The notes under the pieces: model-generated
What the model was told of the DNA's origin: nothing
Seen by the model: only the letters and a program-made list of their open reading frames with translations
Database searches by the model: none
Assembly: GCA_029987245.1 (NCBI GenBank)
Contig: DALTWG010000035.1
Span: 1 to 18,763, forward strand
Reading direction: 5' to 3'
Source: Methanocorpusculum sp.
Lineage (GTDB): Archaea; Halobacteriota; Methanomicrobia; Methanomicrobiales; Methanocorpusculaceae
DNA length: 18,763 nt
Shown here: in pieces, positions 1 through 8,004 of the stretch
Layout: each line of letters begins with the position of its first letter
Position numbering within the stretch: position 1 is the first letter of the stretch
Translations under genes and position numbers: made by a program

Positions 1-215
1 GATAGGAGTTTCTGAACAGACAGTTTTGATTTTACAGAAAACTCGTTACACATCCCATCGCAAGCCAAAGGCTTGCTCAAACCTTCGGCGAACCGCCTCA
101 GGATTACGCTCCCTAATGGCGCACAAACGCCTTCAATTGATTATCACCTAAAAAAATCTCTTAGTACACAATCTGAAATAAAAAAATACGGGGTTGAACA
201 CTCGCAAAAAAAGAA
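1..215. other. Gene-poor region with two small hairpins, downstream of lonB
   Basis: No convincing gene lies here. The stretch at 60-76 is a perfect 7-base-pair hairpin with an AAA loop (arms GCAAGCC and GGCTTGC). A smaller stem, GGCG-AAC-CGCC, follows at 87-97. On the minus strand one frame stays open from about base 137 to the window edge, but it has no clear start and no recognisable protein. It could be a dispersed structured repeat, the 3' part of an untranslated RNA, or the end of a gene lying to the left. The rest of the segment holds the T-tracts that end lonB transcription. Confidence 0.4.
150..212 (-). terminator. Multi-T-tract terminator of lonB
   Basis: Read on the minus strand just after the lonB stop codon there are three separate runs of seven T (plus-strand A-runs at 206-212, 180-186 and 150-156), about 26-30 bases apart. 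Archaeal RNA polymerase terminates at T-rich tracts without needing a stem, and serial tracts are a known way to make termination efficient. No strong hairpin precedes them. Confidence 0.6.
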
Positions 216-2366
216 TTAGATATCCCGTTTGATATCCATATGCCTGCCAATCAAAGCAAGTTTTTCCTCAAAGGCCTCTTTATCCTCCGGCACAAGCGCG
301 TGACGTAAAACCTCCTCCACCCGCGTTACCGGAATAATCGTGACCTCTTTCGCATACTTGTCCTCGATTAAGACATCAGCCAGATTCGACTGCGGAATAA
401 TAACCGTGTGAATACCCGCTTTTACCGCCGCTTCAATCTTGAACGTGACACCGCCTATCGGAAGCACATCGCCGCGAACCGAAAGCGAACCCGTCATTGC
501 AACATCCTGCCTGACCGGGATATTTTCCAGAGCGCTGATAACCGCCGTTGCAACCGTAACCGAAGCCGAATCGCCTTCCACACCATTGTAGGTGCCGATA
601 AACTGCACATGAATGTCGAGGCGGTTGATGTCAACACCCGAGAACTTCTTGATAATCGCACTTACGTTTTTAATCGACTCGCGCGCGATGGATTTGAGAA
701 GACCTGTGGCGACAACCTCGCCCTTGTCCCGCGAGATAGCAGGCGTAACCTCGGCCGTAATCGGCAGAACCTGACCCGCGTCATTGCCGACGACAGCAAG
801 ACCGTTGACATGACCGACCTGATTGCCCTCGACATGCGTTAAATCATAGTCCTTCGTGCGTTTGATATATTCGTTGGAGACCTGGTCCTCAACCGAGCGG
901 GCGATATTTTTCGCAGAAACCACGTGCTCAACGGTCGTAATTTTATCACCAGCCTGAATCGCTAAGTCCCCTGCAACACGCACCAGACCGCCCAAATCAC
1001 GCAGATGCACGGTTAAATGACCCTTGTGCCCCGCACGGCGACGCGCCTCGCGCAGAATTTCAGAAACTGCCGACGGGTCAAACGGCGGAATCTTTCCGTC
1101 GTTTTTAACCTCCTGCGCAACGAAACGAACCAGTTTCGCACGGTTTTCCGGTGTATCATCCATGACATCGGACATGTAGACCTCATAGCCGTAACCCCTG
1201 ATTCTGCTCCGAAGCGCCGGGTGAAGATACTGCACCGCATCCTGGTTTCCTGCCGCAATTAAAATAAATCTGCACGGAACCGGCTCGGTTCTGACCATTG
1301 CGCCCGAAGAACGCTCCGACTGACCGGTGATGGCAAACTCGCCTTCCTGGAGTGCGGTGAGCAAACTCTGCTGCGAGGAAAGCTCCAGCGTGTTCATTTC
1401 ATCGATGAAGAGCACACCCTTGTGCGCGCGGTGGATTGCCCCTGCCTCAACGCGGTCATGCGCCGGCGTTTCAAGACCTCCCGACTGGAACGGGTCGTGG
1501 CGCACATCGCCTAAAAGAGCGCCCGCGTGCGAGCCGGTAGCGTCAATAAACGGCGCGGTTGAGTCCGGTTTGTTTGAAACAAGGAGTTTTGGCACCAAGG
1601 CATTGTCTTTGGGCATCATCGTCTTGAACATGAAGAAGACGAACAGGGCGATTAACAGACCCATAATGAGCTGTCCGGAAATTAAGGCAATTATGATGAC
1701 GCCGACAACCAGGACAATCATCAGCGTATTCTTCGACGACGCCTGCCTTTTTGCATCCTCTTTGTGGCGCGCAACAATTTCCTTGCCGCGGCCGGCCGGA
1801 ACCACCCGGATAATCGGATTATTATTGTCTTCGGGGTTCGGATAGGTTAAAATATCCTGCATCTCCTCTTTGGGCAGAAGCTCAGACATTGCCTTGGACA
1901 GCATCGATTTACCAGTACCCGGGCTTCCAATCATCATCACATGGCGGCGCTGGGTGGCGGCTTTTCTTATGACATCCACCGCATGTTCCTGGCCTATGAC
2001 CTGATTGATTAAATCAGGCGGGATTACAATATCTGCTGTCGTGTTGAAGCGCACGCCGCCGAACAAATCGGCATCGAAGTCGTCCGAGGCAAAATGCTCA
2101 GGGACGGCGGGCTCCGGCGGAGCCGCCGGCTCTGCAGCCTCCTGCGCCGTTTCAGGCGCTTCTTTTGGCGCCGCCTCGGTCGCCGCATCCGGCGCGTCTT
2201 CTGCATCCGGCTCTGTTGCCGGCGCGGGCGCATCTTCCGGCGCGCCCCCTGACATTTCTTCCCGCGCGGGTTCAGGCGCCTCCCGGAACTCGGGAGCGTT
2301 TACGTCCTTATCAGGCTCTGTTTGTGCATCCGGTGCGTTATTTACAATTTTTTCAGGTTCTTCCAT
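216..2366 (-). CDS. lonB: Membrane-anchored archaeal Lon protease (LonB)
   Basis: ATP-dependent serine protease of the archaeal LonB type, expected to degrade damaged and membrane proteins on the cytoplasmic face. Numbering from the longer GTG start at 2381 (721 residues): a low-complexity Ala/Pro/Glu/Asp region (about 1-100), AAA+ Walker A GSPGTGKS at 152-159, an inserted membrane segment of one or two helices (about 219-253) that defines LonB, Walker B LFIDE at 324-328, and a Lon protease domain (about 520-700). Ser605 in GDSAS and Lys648 in GGVTFK have the spacing of the Lon Ser-Lys dyad. I prefer the ATG at 2366 (716 residues) because a TATA-like GTATAG lies about 33 bases upstream; GTG at 2381 is possible. 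Diverges from prs. Function is secure; the start is not. Confidence 0.95.
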   Translation of the reverse strand: MEEPEKIVNNAPDAQTEPDKDVNAPEFREAPEPAREEMSGGAPEDAPAPATEPDAEDAPDAATEAAPKEAPETAQEAAEPAAPPEPAVPEHFASDDFDADLFGGVRFNTTADIVIPPDLINQVIGQEHAVDVIRKAATQRRHVMMIGSPGTGKSMLSKAMSELLPKEEMQDILTYPNPEDNNNPIIRVVPAGRGKEIVARHKEDAKRQASSKNTLMIVLVVGVIIIALISGQLIMGLLIALFVFFMFKTMMPKDNALVPKLLVSNKPDSTAPFIDATGSHAGALLGDVRHDPFQSGGLETPAHDRVEAGAIHRAHKGVLFIDEMNTLELSSQQSLLTALQEGEFAITGQSERSSGAMVRTEPVPCRFILIAAGNQDAVQYLHPALRSRIRGYGYEVYMSDVMDDTPENRAKLVRFVAQEVKNDGKIPPFDPSAVSEILREARRRAGHKGHLTVHLRDLGGLVRVAGDLAIQAGDKITTVEHVVSAKNIARSVEDQVSNEYIKRTKDYDLTHVEGNQVGHVNGLAVVGNDAGQVLPITAEVTPAISRDKGEVVATGLLKSIARESIKNVSAIIKKFSGVDINRLDIHVQFIGTYNGVEGDSASVTVATAVISALENIPVRQDVAMTGSLSVRGDVLPIGGVTFKIEAAVKAGIHTVIIPQSNLADVLIEDKYAKEVTIIPVTRVEEVLRHALVPEDKEAFEEKLALIGRHMDIKRDI

Positions 2367-2405
2367 ACTATCGCAATTCACTTTGGAATGTAGTCTCTAT
2401 ACATT

Positions 2406-2428
2406 GTACTTAATTATGATTTAAGTAC
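2406..2428. promoter_or_regulatory. Inverted repeat in the lonB/prs divergent promoter
   Basis: A perfect 8-base inverted repeat, GTACTTAA at 2406-2413 and TTAAGTAC at 2421-2428, separated by seven A/T-rich bases. It sits centrally between the divergent starts of lonB (2366 or 2381) and prs (2459). The right arm overlaps a TATA-like TTTAAGTA about 36 bases before the prs start. It may be a shared operator, a pair of back-to-back core promoter boxes, or both. Confidence 0.5.
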
Positions 2429-2458
2429 TTTCAGTTATAGATATGTAACTAGTTTCAT

Positions 2459-3304
2459 ATGAAGGTAGTATATACAGAAAAAAGCCAGGTACTTGCCGCC
2501 CGTACCGCACAGGCACTCGGCTGCAAAGTCGCGGAAGTCAAGTACACCACGTTCCCCGACGGAGAACAGTATGTTAGAATTATGGACATGGAAGATGACA
2601 TGGTCATTGTCGGAAGCACTGTTGATGCCGCATCCGCCATGCAGGTCATGCTTTTGCTTGACGCCTGCGAAGGCCGCGATGTCACGTTAGTCCTGCCCTA
2701 CATGGGCTATGCGCGCCAGGACAAAAAGTTCAACGACGGCGAACCGATATCGGCCCGCGCCATGGCAAAAGCGCTTTCCGAAGGCGCAACCCGCGTATTC
2801 ACGGTAAACATCCATGACAAATCCGTTTTGAACCACTTCAGATGCCCGGCAGTTGACTTAACCCTCGCGCCGGAAATCGGCCGCTACATTGCCGCTAAAA
2901 AGCTTGCAAACACGCTGATTCTCTCGCCCGACGTCGGCGCATGGGAATTTGCAAAAGCGGTTGCAGAACCGTACGGCCTTGCCTGCGACCACATGGACAA
3001 GACCAGACACTCCGGCTCGGAGGTCACCATGGCGCCCAAACACCTTGACGCGGCCGGACGCGACTGTGTTATCGTTGATGACATAATCGCAACCGGCGGC
3101 TCCGTAGCTTTGGCCGCATCCCGCTTAATGGAACAGGGCGCAGCTTCTGTCAGCGTCGCCGGTGTCCACGGCGTGTTTGCCTCGGGCGGCTACGTCAAAT
3201 TAACCGGTGCGGGCCTTGCTGATGTCGCCTGCTCTGATACCATTGAGCGCGCATCCAGCAAATTCTCCGCAAGCCGGATTATAGCAGACGCCGTCCGGAA
3301 ATGA
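2459..3304 (+). CDS. prs: Ribose-phosphate diphosphokinase (PRPP synthetase)
   Basis: Makes phosphoribosyl diphosphate from ribose 5-phosphate and ATP for nucleotide, histidine and (in methanogens) methanopterin-type pathways; cytosolic. The 281-residue length is typical of short archaeal enzymes. Visible signatures are FPDGEQYVRI near 32-41, the ATP-binding stretch LPYMGYARQDKKF at about 79-91, the flexible-loop region with Lys181 and Arg183, and the PRPP-binding loop VIVDDIIATGGS at 204-215 with Asp207/Asp208. The ATG at 2459 has no clear Shine-Dalgarno site and a probable leader of roughly 10 bases, in the style of a near-leaderless archaeal mRNA. It overlaps nob1 by four bases (ATGA), so the two are probably co-transcribed and translationally coupled. 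Confidence 0.95.
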   Translation: MKVVYTEKSQVLAARTAQALGCKVAEVKYTTFPDGEQYVRIMDMEDDMVIVGSTVDAASAMQVMLLLDACEGRDVTLVLPYMGYARQDKKFNDGEPISARAMAKALSEGATRVFTVNIHDKSVLNHFRCPAVDLTLAPEIGRYIAAKKLANTLILSPDVGAWEFAKAVAEPYGLACDHMDKTRHSGSEVTMAPKHLDAAGRDCVIVDDIIATGGSVALAASRLMEQGAASVSVAGVHGVFASGGYVKLTGAGLADVACSDTIERASSKFSASRIIADAVRK

Positions 3305-3777
3305 AATTCATTCTGGACGCATCCTTTTTTTTCGGAGATTACGCCCTCGAGGGCGAGTTATTTACCACACCCGAGGTGGTAGAAGAACTCAAAGACCTTA
3401 CCTCGAAGATGCGCTTTGAAGTATTAGCGGCCAAAGGCCTTTGCGTCACCGAGGCAGAACCCGACGCACTTCTTCAGGCGACGAAAGCGGCCATCACCTC
3501 CGGCGATGCCCGGGTGCTTTCCGACACAGATTTATCTGTTGCAGCGCTTGCGCTGACGCAGGGGGGCACCGTGGTCTCAGACGATTTTGCCGTGCAGAAT
3601 ATCTGCCGGCATCTGAAAATACCCTTCCGGTCTATTCTGCAGAAACGAGCCAAAAAACGCGTATGGAAAAAAATCTGCTCCGGCTGCGGCGCGGAAATTC
3701 CCGAAGACGAAGACGATTGCCCCGTCTGCGGCAGTCCGCCGGTAAAACGCGGAACGGAGCGGCCGCGCAAAAAATAA
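3301..3777 (+). CDS. nob1: Nob1-type PIN-domain endoribonuclease with zinc ribbon
   Basis: 158 residues. An N-terminal PIN nuclease domain (1 to about 115) opens with ILDAS (Asp6) and has further acidic candidates at Glu28/29, Asp75/77 and Asp94/95. A short basic linker (KRAKKRVWKK) leads to a four-cysteine zinc ribbon with Cys126, Cys129, Cys140 and Cys143, and a basic tail. This PIN plus zinc-ribbon architecture is that of archaeal Nob1, which cleaves the 3' end of 16S rRNA precursors during late small-subunit maturation. The start codon overlaps the prs stop (ATGA), giving a tight prs-nob1 unit. The domain reading is secure; the 16S cleavage role rests on the family. Confidence 0.88.
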   Translation: MKFILDASFFFGDYALEGELFTTPEVVEELKDLTSKMRFEVLAAKGLCVTEAEPDALLQATKAAITSGDARVLSDTDLSVAALALTQGGTVVSDDFAVQNICRHLKIPFRSILQKRAKKRVWKKICSGCGAEIPEDEDDCPVCGSPPVKRGTERPRKK

Positions 3778-3808
3778 CGCCTGCTCTTTCCGGTTTCCAG
3801 AGATATAC

Positions 3809-3818
3809 CTATAAATAA
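3809..3818 (+). promoter_or_regulatory. TATA box of the first EamA-fusion transporter
   Basis: CTATAAATAA is a near-consensus archaeal TATA box. Its centre is about 28 bases before the ATG at 3842, the spacing expected if transcription starts at or within a base or two of the start codon. The transcript is therefore probably leaderless, and no Shine-Dalgarno site is visible in the gap. Confidence 0.65.
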
Positions 3819-3841
3819 TTTGGAAAGCAAATATTTCTTCC

Positions 3842-5854
3842 ATGGGTTTGTCCAGTCTCCGGAATAATTCCTATTACATCGCAGTATTATGCGCTATACT
3901 TGGTGCAGTCACCCTCGGGCTTGAAGCGCCGCTGTCCAAACAGCTGTTTGAAGAGACTGCCCCGATAATGACCCTTGCATTCTGCATATTCGGCGGCACC
4001 GCAGGTCTTGGCATCTGCGCCCTTTTTTTCAGAAAAACACCGATGATGGCTAAAGAGCGGTCGCTGCGCAAAACAGACATGCCGGTATTTGCAGGAGTGG
4101 TGATAACCAGTTTTATAACAAATATTTTATTCTATATCGGACTTGACAACACCTCAGCTTCAACCGGCTCGGTGCTTTTTAATTTCCTTACCGTTGCAAC
4201 AGCACTGATTGCCTGGATAATTTTCCGGGAAAAAATCTCCAAACGGCTCTGGATCGGGATAATATTCATTACTCTGGGCTCGATTGCCCTTTCTGTTTCA
4301 GGAACCGCCGAATCATTTACTCTTTCCTTCGGAGCGGTTTTAATCATAGTAAGCTTAATCTGCCTCGGTCTGCATACCAACATCCTGAATAAAATTGCAG
4401 ACCGCAACCCGATACAGGTGATCTGTCTCAGAAATCTTATCAGCGGCGCCGTTATTTTTGGTATTTCGCTTTGCATGGGAGACAGCCTTCCGTCATTTTT
4501 TTCCGCGGTAAAAATCCTTTTTGTCGGCTTTATCGTCTTTGCCCTGCCCTGGCTGTTTATTATGCATGCCCAGAGAACATTAAAAGTGGCTAAAACCGCC
4601 GCAATTACCGGACTTTCACCCTTAATCGGAGCTGTATGCTCCTTTATTATATTCCAGGAAGAACCGCAGGTTTCCTTCCTTGGGGCACTTGTCTTAATTA
4701 TTCCGGGCATGTATTTTGCCATGACGCGTGCAAAAGATGTGGATGAGGTCATCCCCGAAGAGGAAGCATCCGAATCACCGGCACTTGCATCCATGAACAC
4801 AGATGCAAAAGAAGAAGCACGCAATTACGTTACCGCATTCGGATTTATGTCGCTTGCCGCCCTGCATCTTTTAGTCCTTCTTAACACCCTTGCAACAGAA
4901 GGAAAGGTGAATTCCGTAATCTTATTTGAAGAGAGTTATATGTGCTGTTTTATAGCAGGTATCGCATGTCTTCTCTCCGGAATTGTATTGTTTATTCTGC
5001 GCAAACGCGTATTTGCGGCAGTAACCTTTTTCCTCTTCGGCGTACTGAATATTTTTTATGCAGCCGGACAGGGCAATATCGGCGTTTCTGTTATGTTTAC
5101 CTTCTTTGCCCTGCTTCTTGCCCTTATTTTCCTGACGTCGAAAGAAAAGCAGAAATATCTTTATTTCAGCATTATAGTTTTGTATGTTCTTGCATTCAAC
5201 CTGAATTTCATGACGCTTGAGGGGATTTGGTATATTCTTAAAACCGTTTTTACAGGACTTTCTGCCTTTTTCCTGCTCTATTTGTCTTTGGCCTGCGCAT
5301 CGCAGAAACATTCCATGCCGCTGAGAAACTATCTCACCGTTGAGGAAAATATTTCTTTCAACAAAAGCGGCACTGTTCTTGCTTTTCTGACCTTTGCATC
5401 CTATCTGTGTCTCTGGATAACAGTGAGTCTTGCCGGCAGTGTAGATATATCCCCGGAATTAATTTACCAGTCCCAATATGTGTATATCGGTGTTTTCATT
5501 CTGCTCGGGGTTTTAATGCTGTTTATCGGGAAAAACCGGTTCTCCAGTTTTATATTCATCAGCATCGGCTTTACCTTATGGATGAGCCTTTTTGCACCGT
5601 CGACCGTCGCAGGCTATATGGCGGCGCTCATGTTTTTCCTTATCGGGTCTTTTGCCGTATTTAGAAACCAGTCGACACTGCTGTTTGCACTCATGCTCAT
5701 CGGATGCGGCTTTGCGTACATGTGTTATGAGATTGCAGCAGTTTATCCGGAACTGATAAGTGTCATGGTCATTATTGAGATCTTTTGTCTGCTGGTATGC
5801 ATCTATCATGCGTTTGCCGTATTTGCAGACAAGCCAAGACTGCCGCTGTTTTGA
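3842..5854 (+). CDS. EamA/DMT transporter fused to a duplicated SatP/YaaH-like membrane region
   Basis: 670-residue, very hydrophobic protein, about 22 predicted helices by eye. Residues about 12-153 and 161-295 are two EamA repeats of a drug/metabolite transporter (ten helices); the first carries FREKISKRLWIGI near 128-140, typical after the fourth helix. DMT carriers are usually about 300 residues, so the protein is double length. After an acidic linker (296-328), residues 329-497 and 509-670 look like diverged copies of one six-helix unit. Each contains an aromatic-rich helix start, a Lys/Arg-x-x-F turn, a helix ending in a charged turn (SKEKQKYLYF; RNQSTLLFAL) and a final PLR or PLF tail. 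From memory this pattern matches the GPR1/FUN34/YaaH (SatP) family, but the NPAPLGL signature is absent. Substrate unknown; the EamA call is strong, the SatP-like call is my inference. A paralogue follows. Confidence 0.8.
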   Translation: MGLSSLRNNSYYIAVLCAILGAVTLGLEAPLSKQLFEETAPIMTLAFCIFGGTAGLGICALFFRKTPMMAKERSLRKTDMPVFAGVVITSFITNILFYIGLDNTSASTGSVLFNFLTVATALIAWIIFREKISKRLWIGIIFITLGSIALSVSGTAESFTLSFGAVLIIVSLICLGLHTNILNKIADRNPIQVICLRNLISGAVIFGISLCMGDSLPSFFSAVKILFVGFIVFALPWLFIMHAQRTLKVAKTAAITGLSPLIGAVCSFIIFQEEPQVSFLGALVLIIPGMYFAMTRAKDVDEVIPEEEASESPALASMNTDAKEEARNYVTAFGFMSLAALHLLVLLNTLATEGKVNSVILFEESYMCCFIAGIACLLSGIVLFILRKRVFAAVTFFLFGVLNIFYAAGQGNIGVSVMFTFFALLLALIFLTSKEKQKYLYFSIIVLYVLAFNLNFMTLEGIWYILKTVFTGLSAFFLLYLSLACASQKHSMPLRNYLTVEENISFNKSGTVLAFLTFASYLCLWITVSLAGSVDISPELIYQSQYVYIGVFILLGVLMLFIGKNRFSSFIFISIGFTLWMSLFAPSTVAGYMAALMFFLIGSFAVFRNQSTLLFALMLIGCGFAYMCYEIAAVYPELISVMVIIEIFCLLVCIYHAFAVFADKPRLPLF

Positions 5855-5873
5855 ACAGCAGCGGTTCATTTTT
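5843..5873 (+). terminator. Hairpin and T-run after the first transporter
   Basis: CCGCTG at 5843-5848 pairs with CAGCGG at 5859-5864, and TTCATTTTT follows. The stem spans the stop codon (5852-5854). This may stop or attenuate transcription before the second copy, which has its own upstream A/T-rich promoter-like sequence. Confidence 0.45.
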
Positions 5874-5920
5874 CCCCGGAAAGACCACCGAAAAAGACCG
5901 CAAAAACCACGCAATACCAC

Positions 5921-5950
5921 ATTATTTACCTGTCAAAAATAAATAGATAA
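5921..5950 (+). promoter_or_regulatory. Probable promoter of the second EamA-fusion transporter
   Basis: Two A/T-rich candidates precede the ATG at 5957. ATTATTTA (5921-5928) is centred about 33 bases upstream, which fits a TATA box with a short leader. AAATAAATAG (about 5937-5946) is closer than usual. No good Shine-Dalgarno site is seen, as in the upstream paralogue. The exact box is uncertain. Confidence 0.4.
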
Positions 5951-5956
5951 TAACCT

Positions 5957-7972
5957 ATGCTGCAACTCCCGCACCTGCCGAAAAACACCTATGTATTTGC
6001 AATAATCTGCGCCCTTATTGGAACCTTTCTCTATGGAATACGCATTCCTGCAAATAAATTTTTAGTACTGGCAACCGACCCGGTCTTCACCTCCTCGTTT
6101 GCGTATGCCGGCACGGCTTTAGGAATGCTGATTTTGATGTTTTTTACCCGCAAAACCGTACTGGTAGACAAAAACCGCCATATTGCAAAATCCGATATAC
6201 CTTATCTTGCCGGCTCAATTCTTACAAGCATCGGCGGGGCGGTCTTTTTCGTACTGGGACTTGTGCAAAGTGCCGCATCCAACGCATCTCTGATAAATAA
6301 TTTAGGCCCGGTCGCAACCGCTCTGATTGCGTTTCTCATATTCAGGGAAAAAATCTCCAAACGCCTCTGGATAGGAATATGCTTTACCGTTTTAGGCTGC
6401 ATTGCCCTCTCGGTAACAGATATCCGCTCATTTTCCTTTACCAGCGGCTCGCTTCTTATTATGCTTTCATGCCTGTGCTACGCATTCAACAACAACTTCA
6501 CCAAATGCCTGTCGCAGAAAAACCCGATAGAAATAGTTATAATTCGCGCCGTAGGCGTTGCAGCAGGCGGTTTTGCCATAGCATTTGCAATGCAGGAGAC
6601 ACTTCCCTCGCCTGAATTAATCGGCCTGTGCATGCTTGTCGGATTTCTCTGCTCAGGCCTGCACGCATTTTTCCAGATCTATGCCCAAAGATTCATCGGC
6701 GCTGCAAAAACCGGTGCAGTAATGGCATTTGCGCCGGTTATCGGCGTTATAGCATCCTTTTTGTTCCTGGGCGAAGAAATATCTGCTCTGTTTATTGCGG
6801 CACTGGTTCTGGTTATTCCGGGAATGTATTTCACCCTTACCCGGGAAAAAGATATTCCTGTGAACCGGGAAGTGCCGGAAAGCGGCGAATCGCCGCTGTT
6901 TGCCTCGATGCCGACGCCGGCAAGAGACGGGGCGCGCAATTATCTCACGGCATTCGGCTTTATTTTCATGAGTGTTTTATTAATCATGGCGCTGTTTAAT
7001 GAGATTAGCAAGCCCGGAGTACATATCTATCTTCTATCGCTTGGCGATAATCATTACATGTGCTCGTTTATCGTCGGCACTGCCCTGATTTTATGCAGCA
7101 TACTGCTGTTTATTCTGCGAAAACGCGCGTTTGCCGCAGTAACCTTCTTTTTTATCGGAGTGCTCTATATAATTTACTCAATAGGTCAGGGAAACAGTGC
7201 AATATCGTTTGTGTTCATCCTCTTCTGCCTTATTCTCGGCTTTATTTTCCTTACCGCAAAAGAAAAGCAGAAATACCTCTATTTTCTAATCATTCTCCTG
7301 CAGGCGCTGTTTTTCAATCTGAATTTTGCAAGGTACACCACCGTATTTTATGTAATATCTGTGGCTGTAACCGCTCTGACAGCAGTTTTCCTGCTCTATC
7401 TTGCATTTGTATGCGCATCGGAAAAAGCCGCGCTTCCGTTGCGAAATCTCTTAACCGGCGGTGAAAATATTGCATTTTCCAAAAGCGGCTGCGTTCTCGG
7501 ATTTTTAGTGCTTGCCTCCAATATTGCATTATGGATGATTGAAGGGTTCAGTGAAGGAACACAGATAACGCTGGCGATGATCTATGAATGTTCCTATGTG
7601 TATATCTCTGTGCTCATTCTTATCGGCTCTTTAATGCTTTTCATCGGGAAAAACCATTTTTACAGTTTTATTACGCTTGCTCTCGGTTTTTGCATGTGGC
7701 TGGATTTGTTTGCACCGGCGGATGTCGGCAGATATGTGCTCGCATTTCTGCTCTGCTTAATCGGCGTGTTTGCCGTATGCAGAAACCAGTCGACGCTTTT
7801 GTTTGCCATTATGCTGATAGGCGACGGATTTACGGTAGTGTTTTATGAAATGCTCGAAAACTTTCCGGAACTTATTACCATTCTTGTCCTGTGTGACGCA
7901 GCATGTATTGCGATATGCCTCTATCATGCATTCGCAGTCTTTTCCGAAAAACCGAAACTGCCGCTGTTTTAA
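5957..7972 (+). CDS. Second EamA/DMT transporter with duplicated SatP/YaaH-like region (paralogue)
   Basis: 671 residues, colinear with the preceding protein over the full length. It has two EamA repeats (about 12-154 and 161-296), a charged linker ending SMPTPARDGARNY, then two six-helix units (about 329-500 and 508-671). Shared landmarks include FREKISKRLWIGI, VIPGMYF, FILRKR, TAKEKQKYLYF, FIGKN, CRNQSTLLFA and the C-terminal LPLF. The copies are clearly homologous but well diverged, roughly half identical in aligned blocks by eye, so the duplication is old and the specificities may differ. The first-repeat helices differ most. The 102-base gap with a terminator-like stem and a separate A/T-rich box suggests independent transcription. 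It ends convergently, 32 bases from the GNAT gene. Substrate unknown. Confidence 0.8.
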   Translation: MLQLPHLPKNTYVFAIICALIGTFLYGIRIPANKFLVLATDPVFTSSFAYAGTALGMLILMFFTRKTVLVDKNRHIAKSDIPYLAGSILTSIGGAVFFVLGLVQSAASNASLINNLGPVATALIAFLIFREKISKRLWIGICFTVLGCIALSVTDIRSFSFTSGSLLIMLSCLCYAFNNNFTKCLSQKNPIEIVIIRAVGVAAGGFAIAFAMQETLPSPELIGLCMLVGFLCSGLHAFFQIYAQRFIGAAKTGAVMAFAPVIGVIASFLFLGEEISALFIAALVLVIPGMYFTLTREKDIPVNREVPESGESPLFASMPTPARDGARNYLTAFGFIFMSVLLIMALFNEISKPGVHIYLLSLGDNHYMCSFIVGTALILCSILLFILRKRAFAAVTFFFIGVLYIIYSIGQGNSAISFVFILFCLILGFIFLTAKEKQKYLYFLIILLQALFFNLNFARYTTVFYVISVAVTALTAVFLLYLAFVCASEKAALPLRNLLTGGENIAFSKSGCVLGFLVLASNIALWMIEGFSEGTQITLAMIYECSYVYISVLILIGSLMLFIGKNHFYSFITLALGFCMWLDLFAPADVGRYVLAFLLCLIGVFAVCRNQSTLLFAIMLIGDGFTVVFYEMLENFPELITILVLCDAACIAICLYHAFAVFSEKPKLPLF

Positions 7973-8004
7973 AAAAAAAGGGGAAAAACGAGTCCTGAAA
8001 AAAC

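Noticed and set aside
2005..2424. 139-codon open frame on the plus strand opposite the lonB N-terminus
   Set aside because: Ser/Ala/Gly-only product that mirrors the repetitive acidic tail of lonB; no homology pattern and no promoter.
4132..4824. 230-codon minus-strand frame opposite the first transporter
   Set aside because: Antisense to clear EamA helices; composition is that of a shadow frame.
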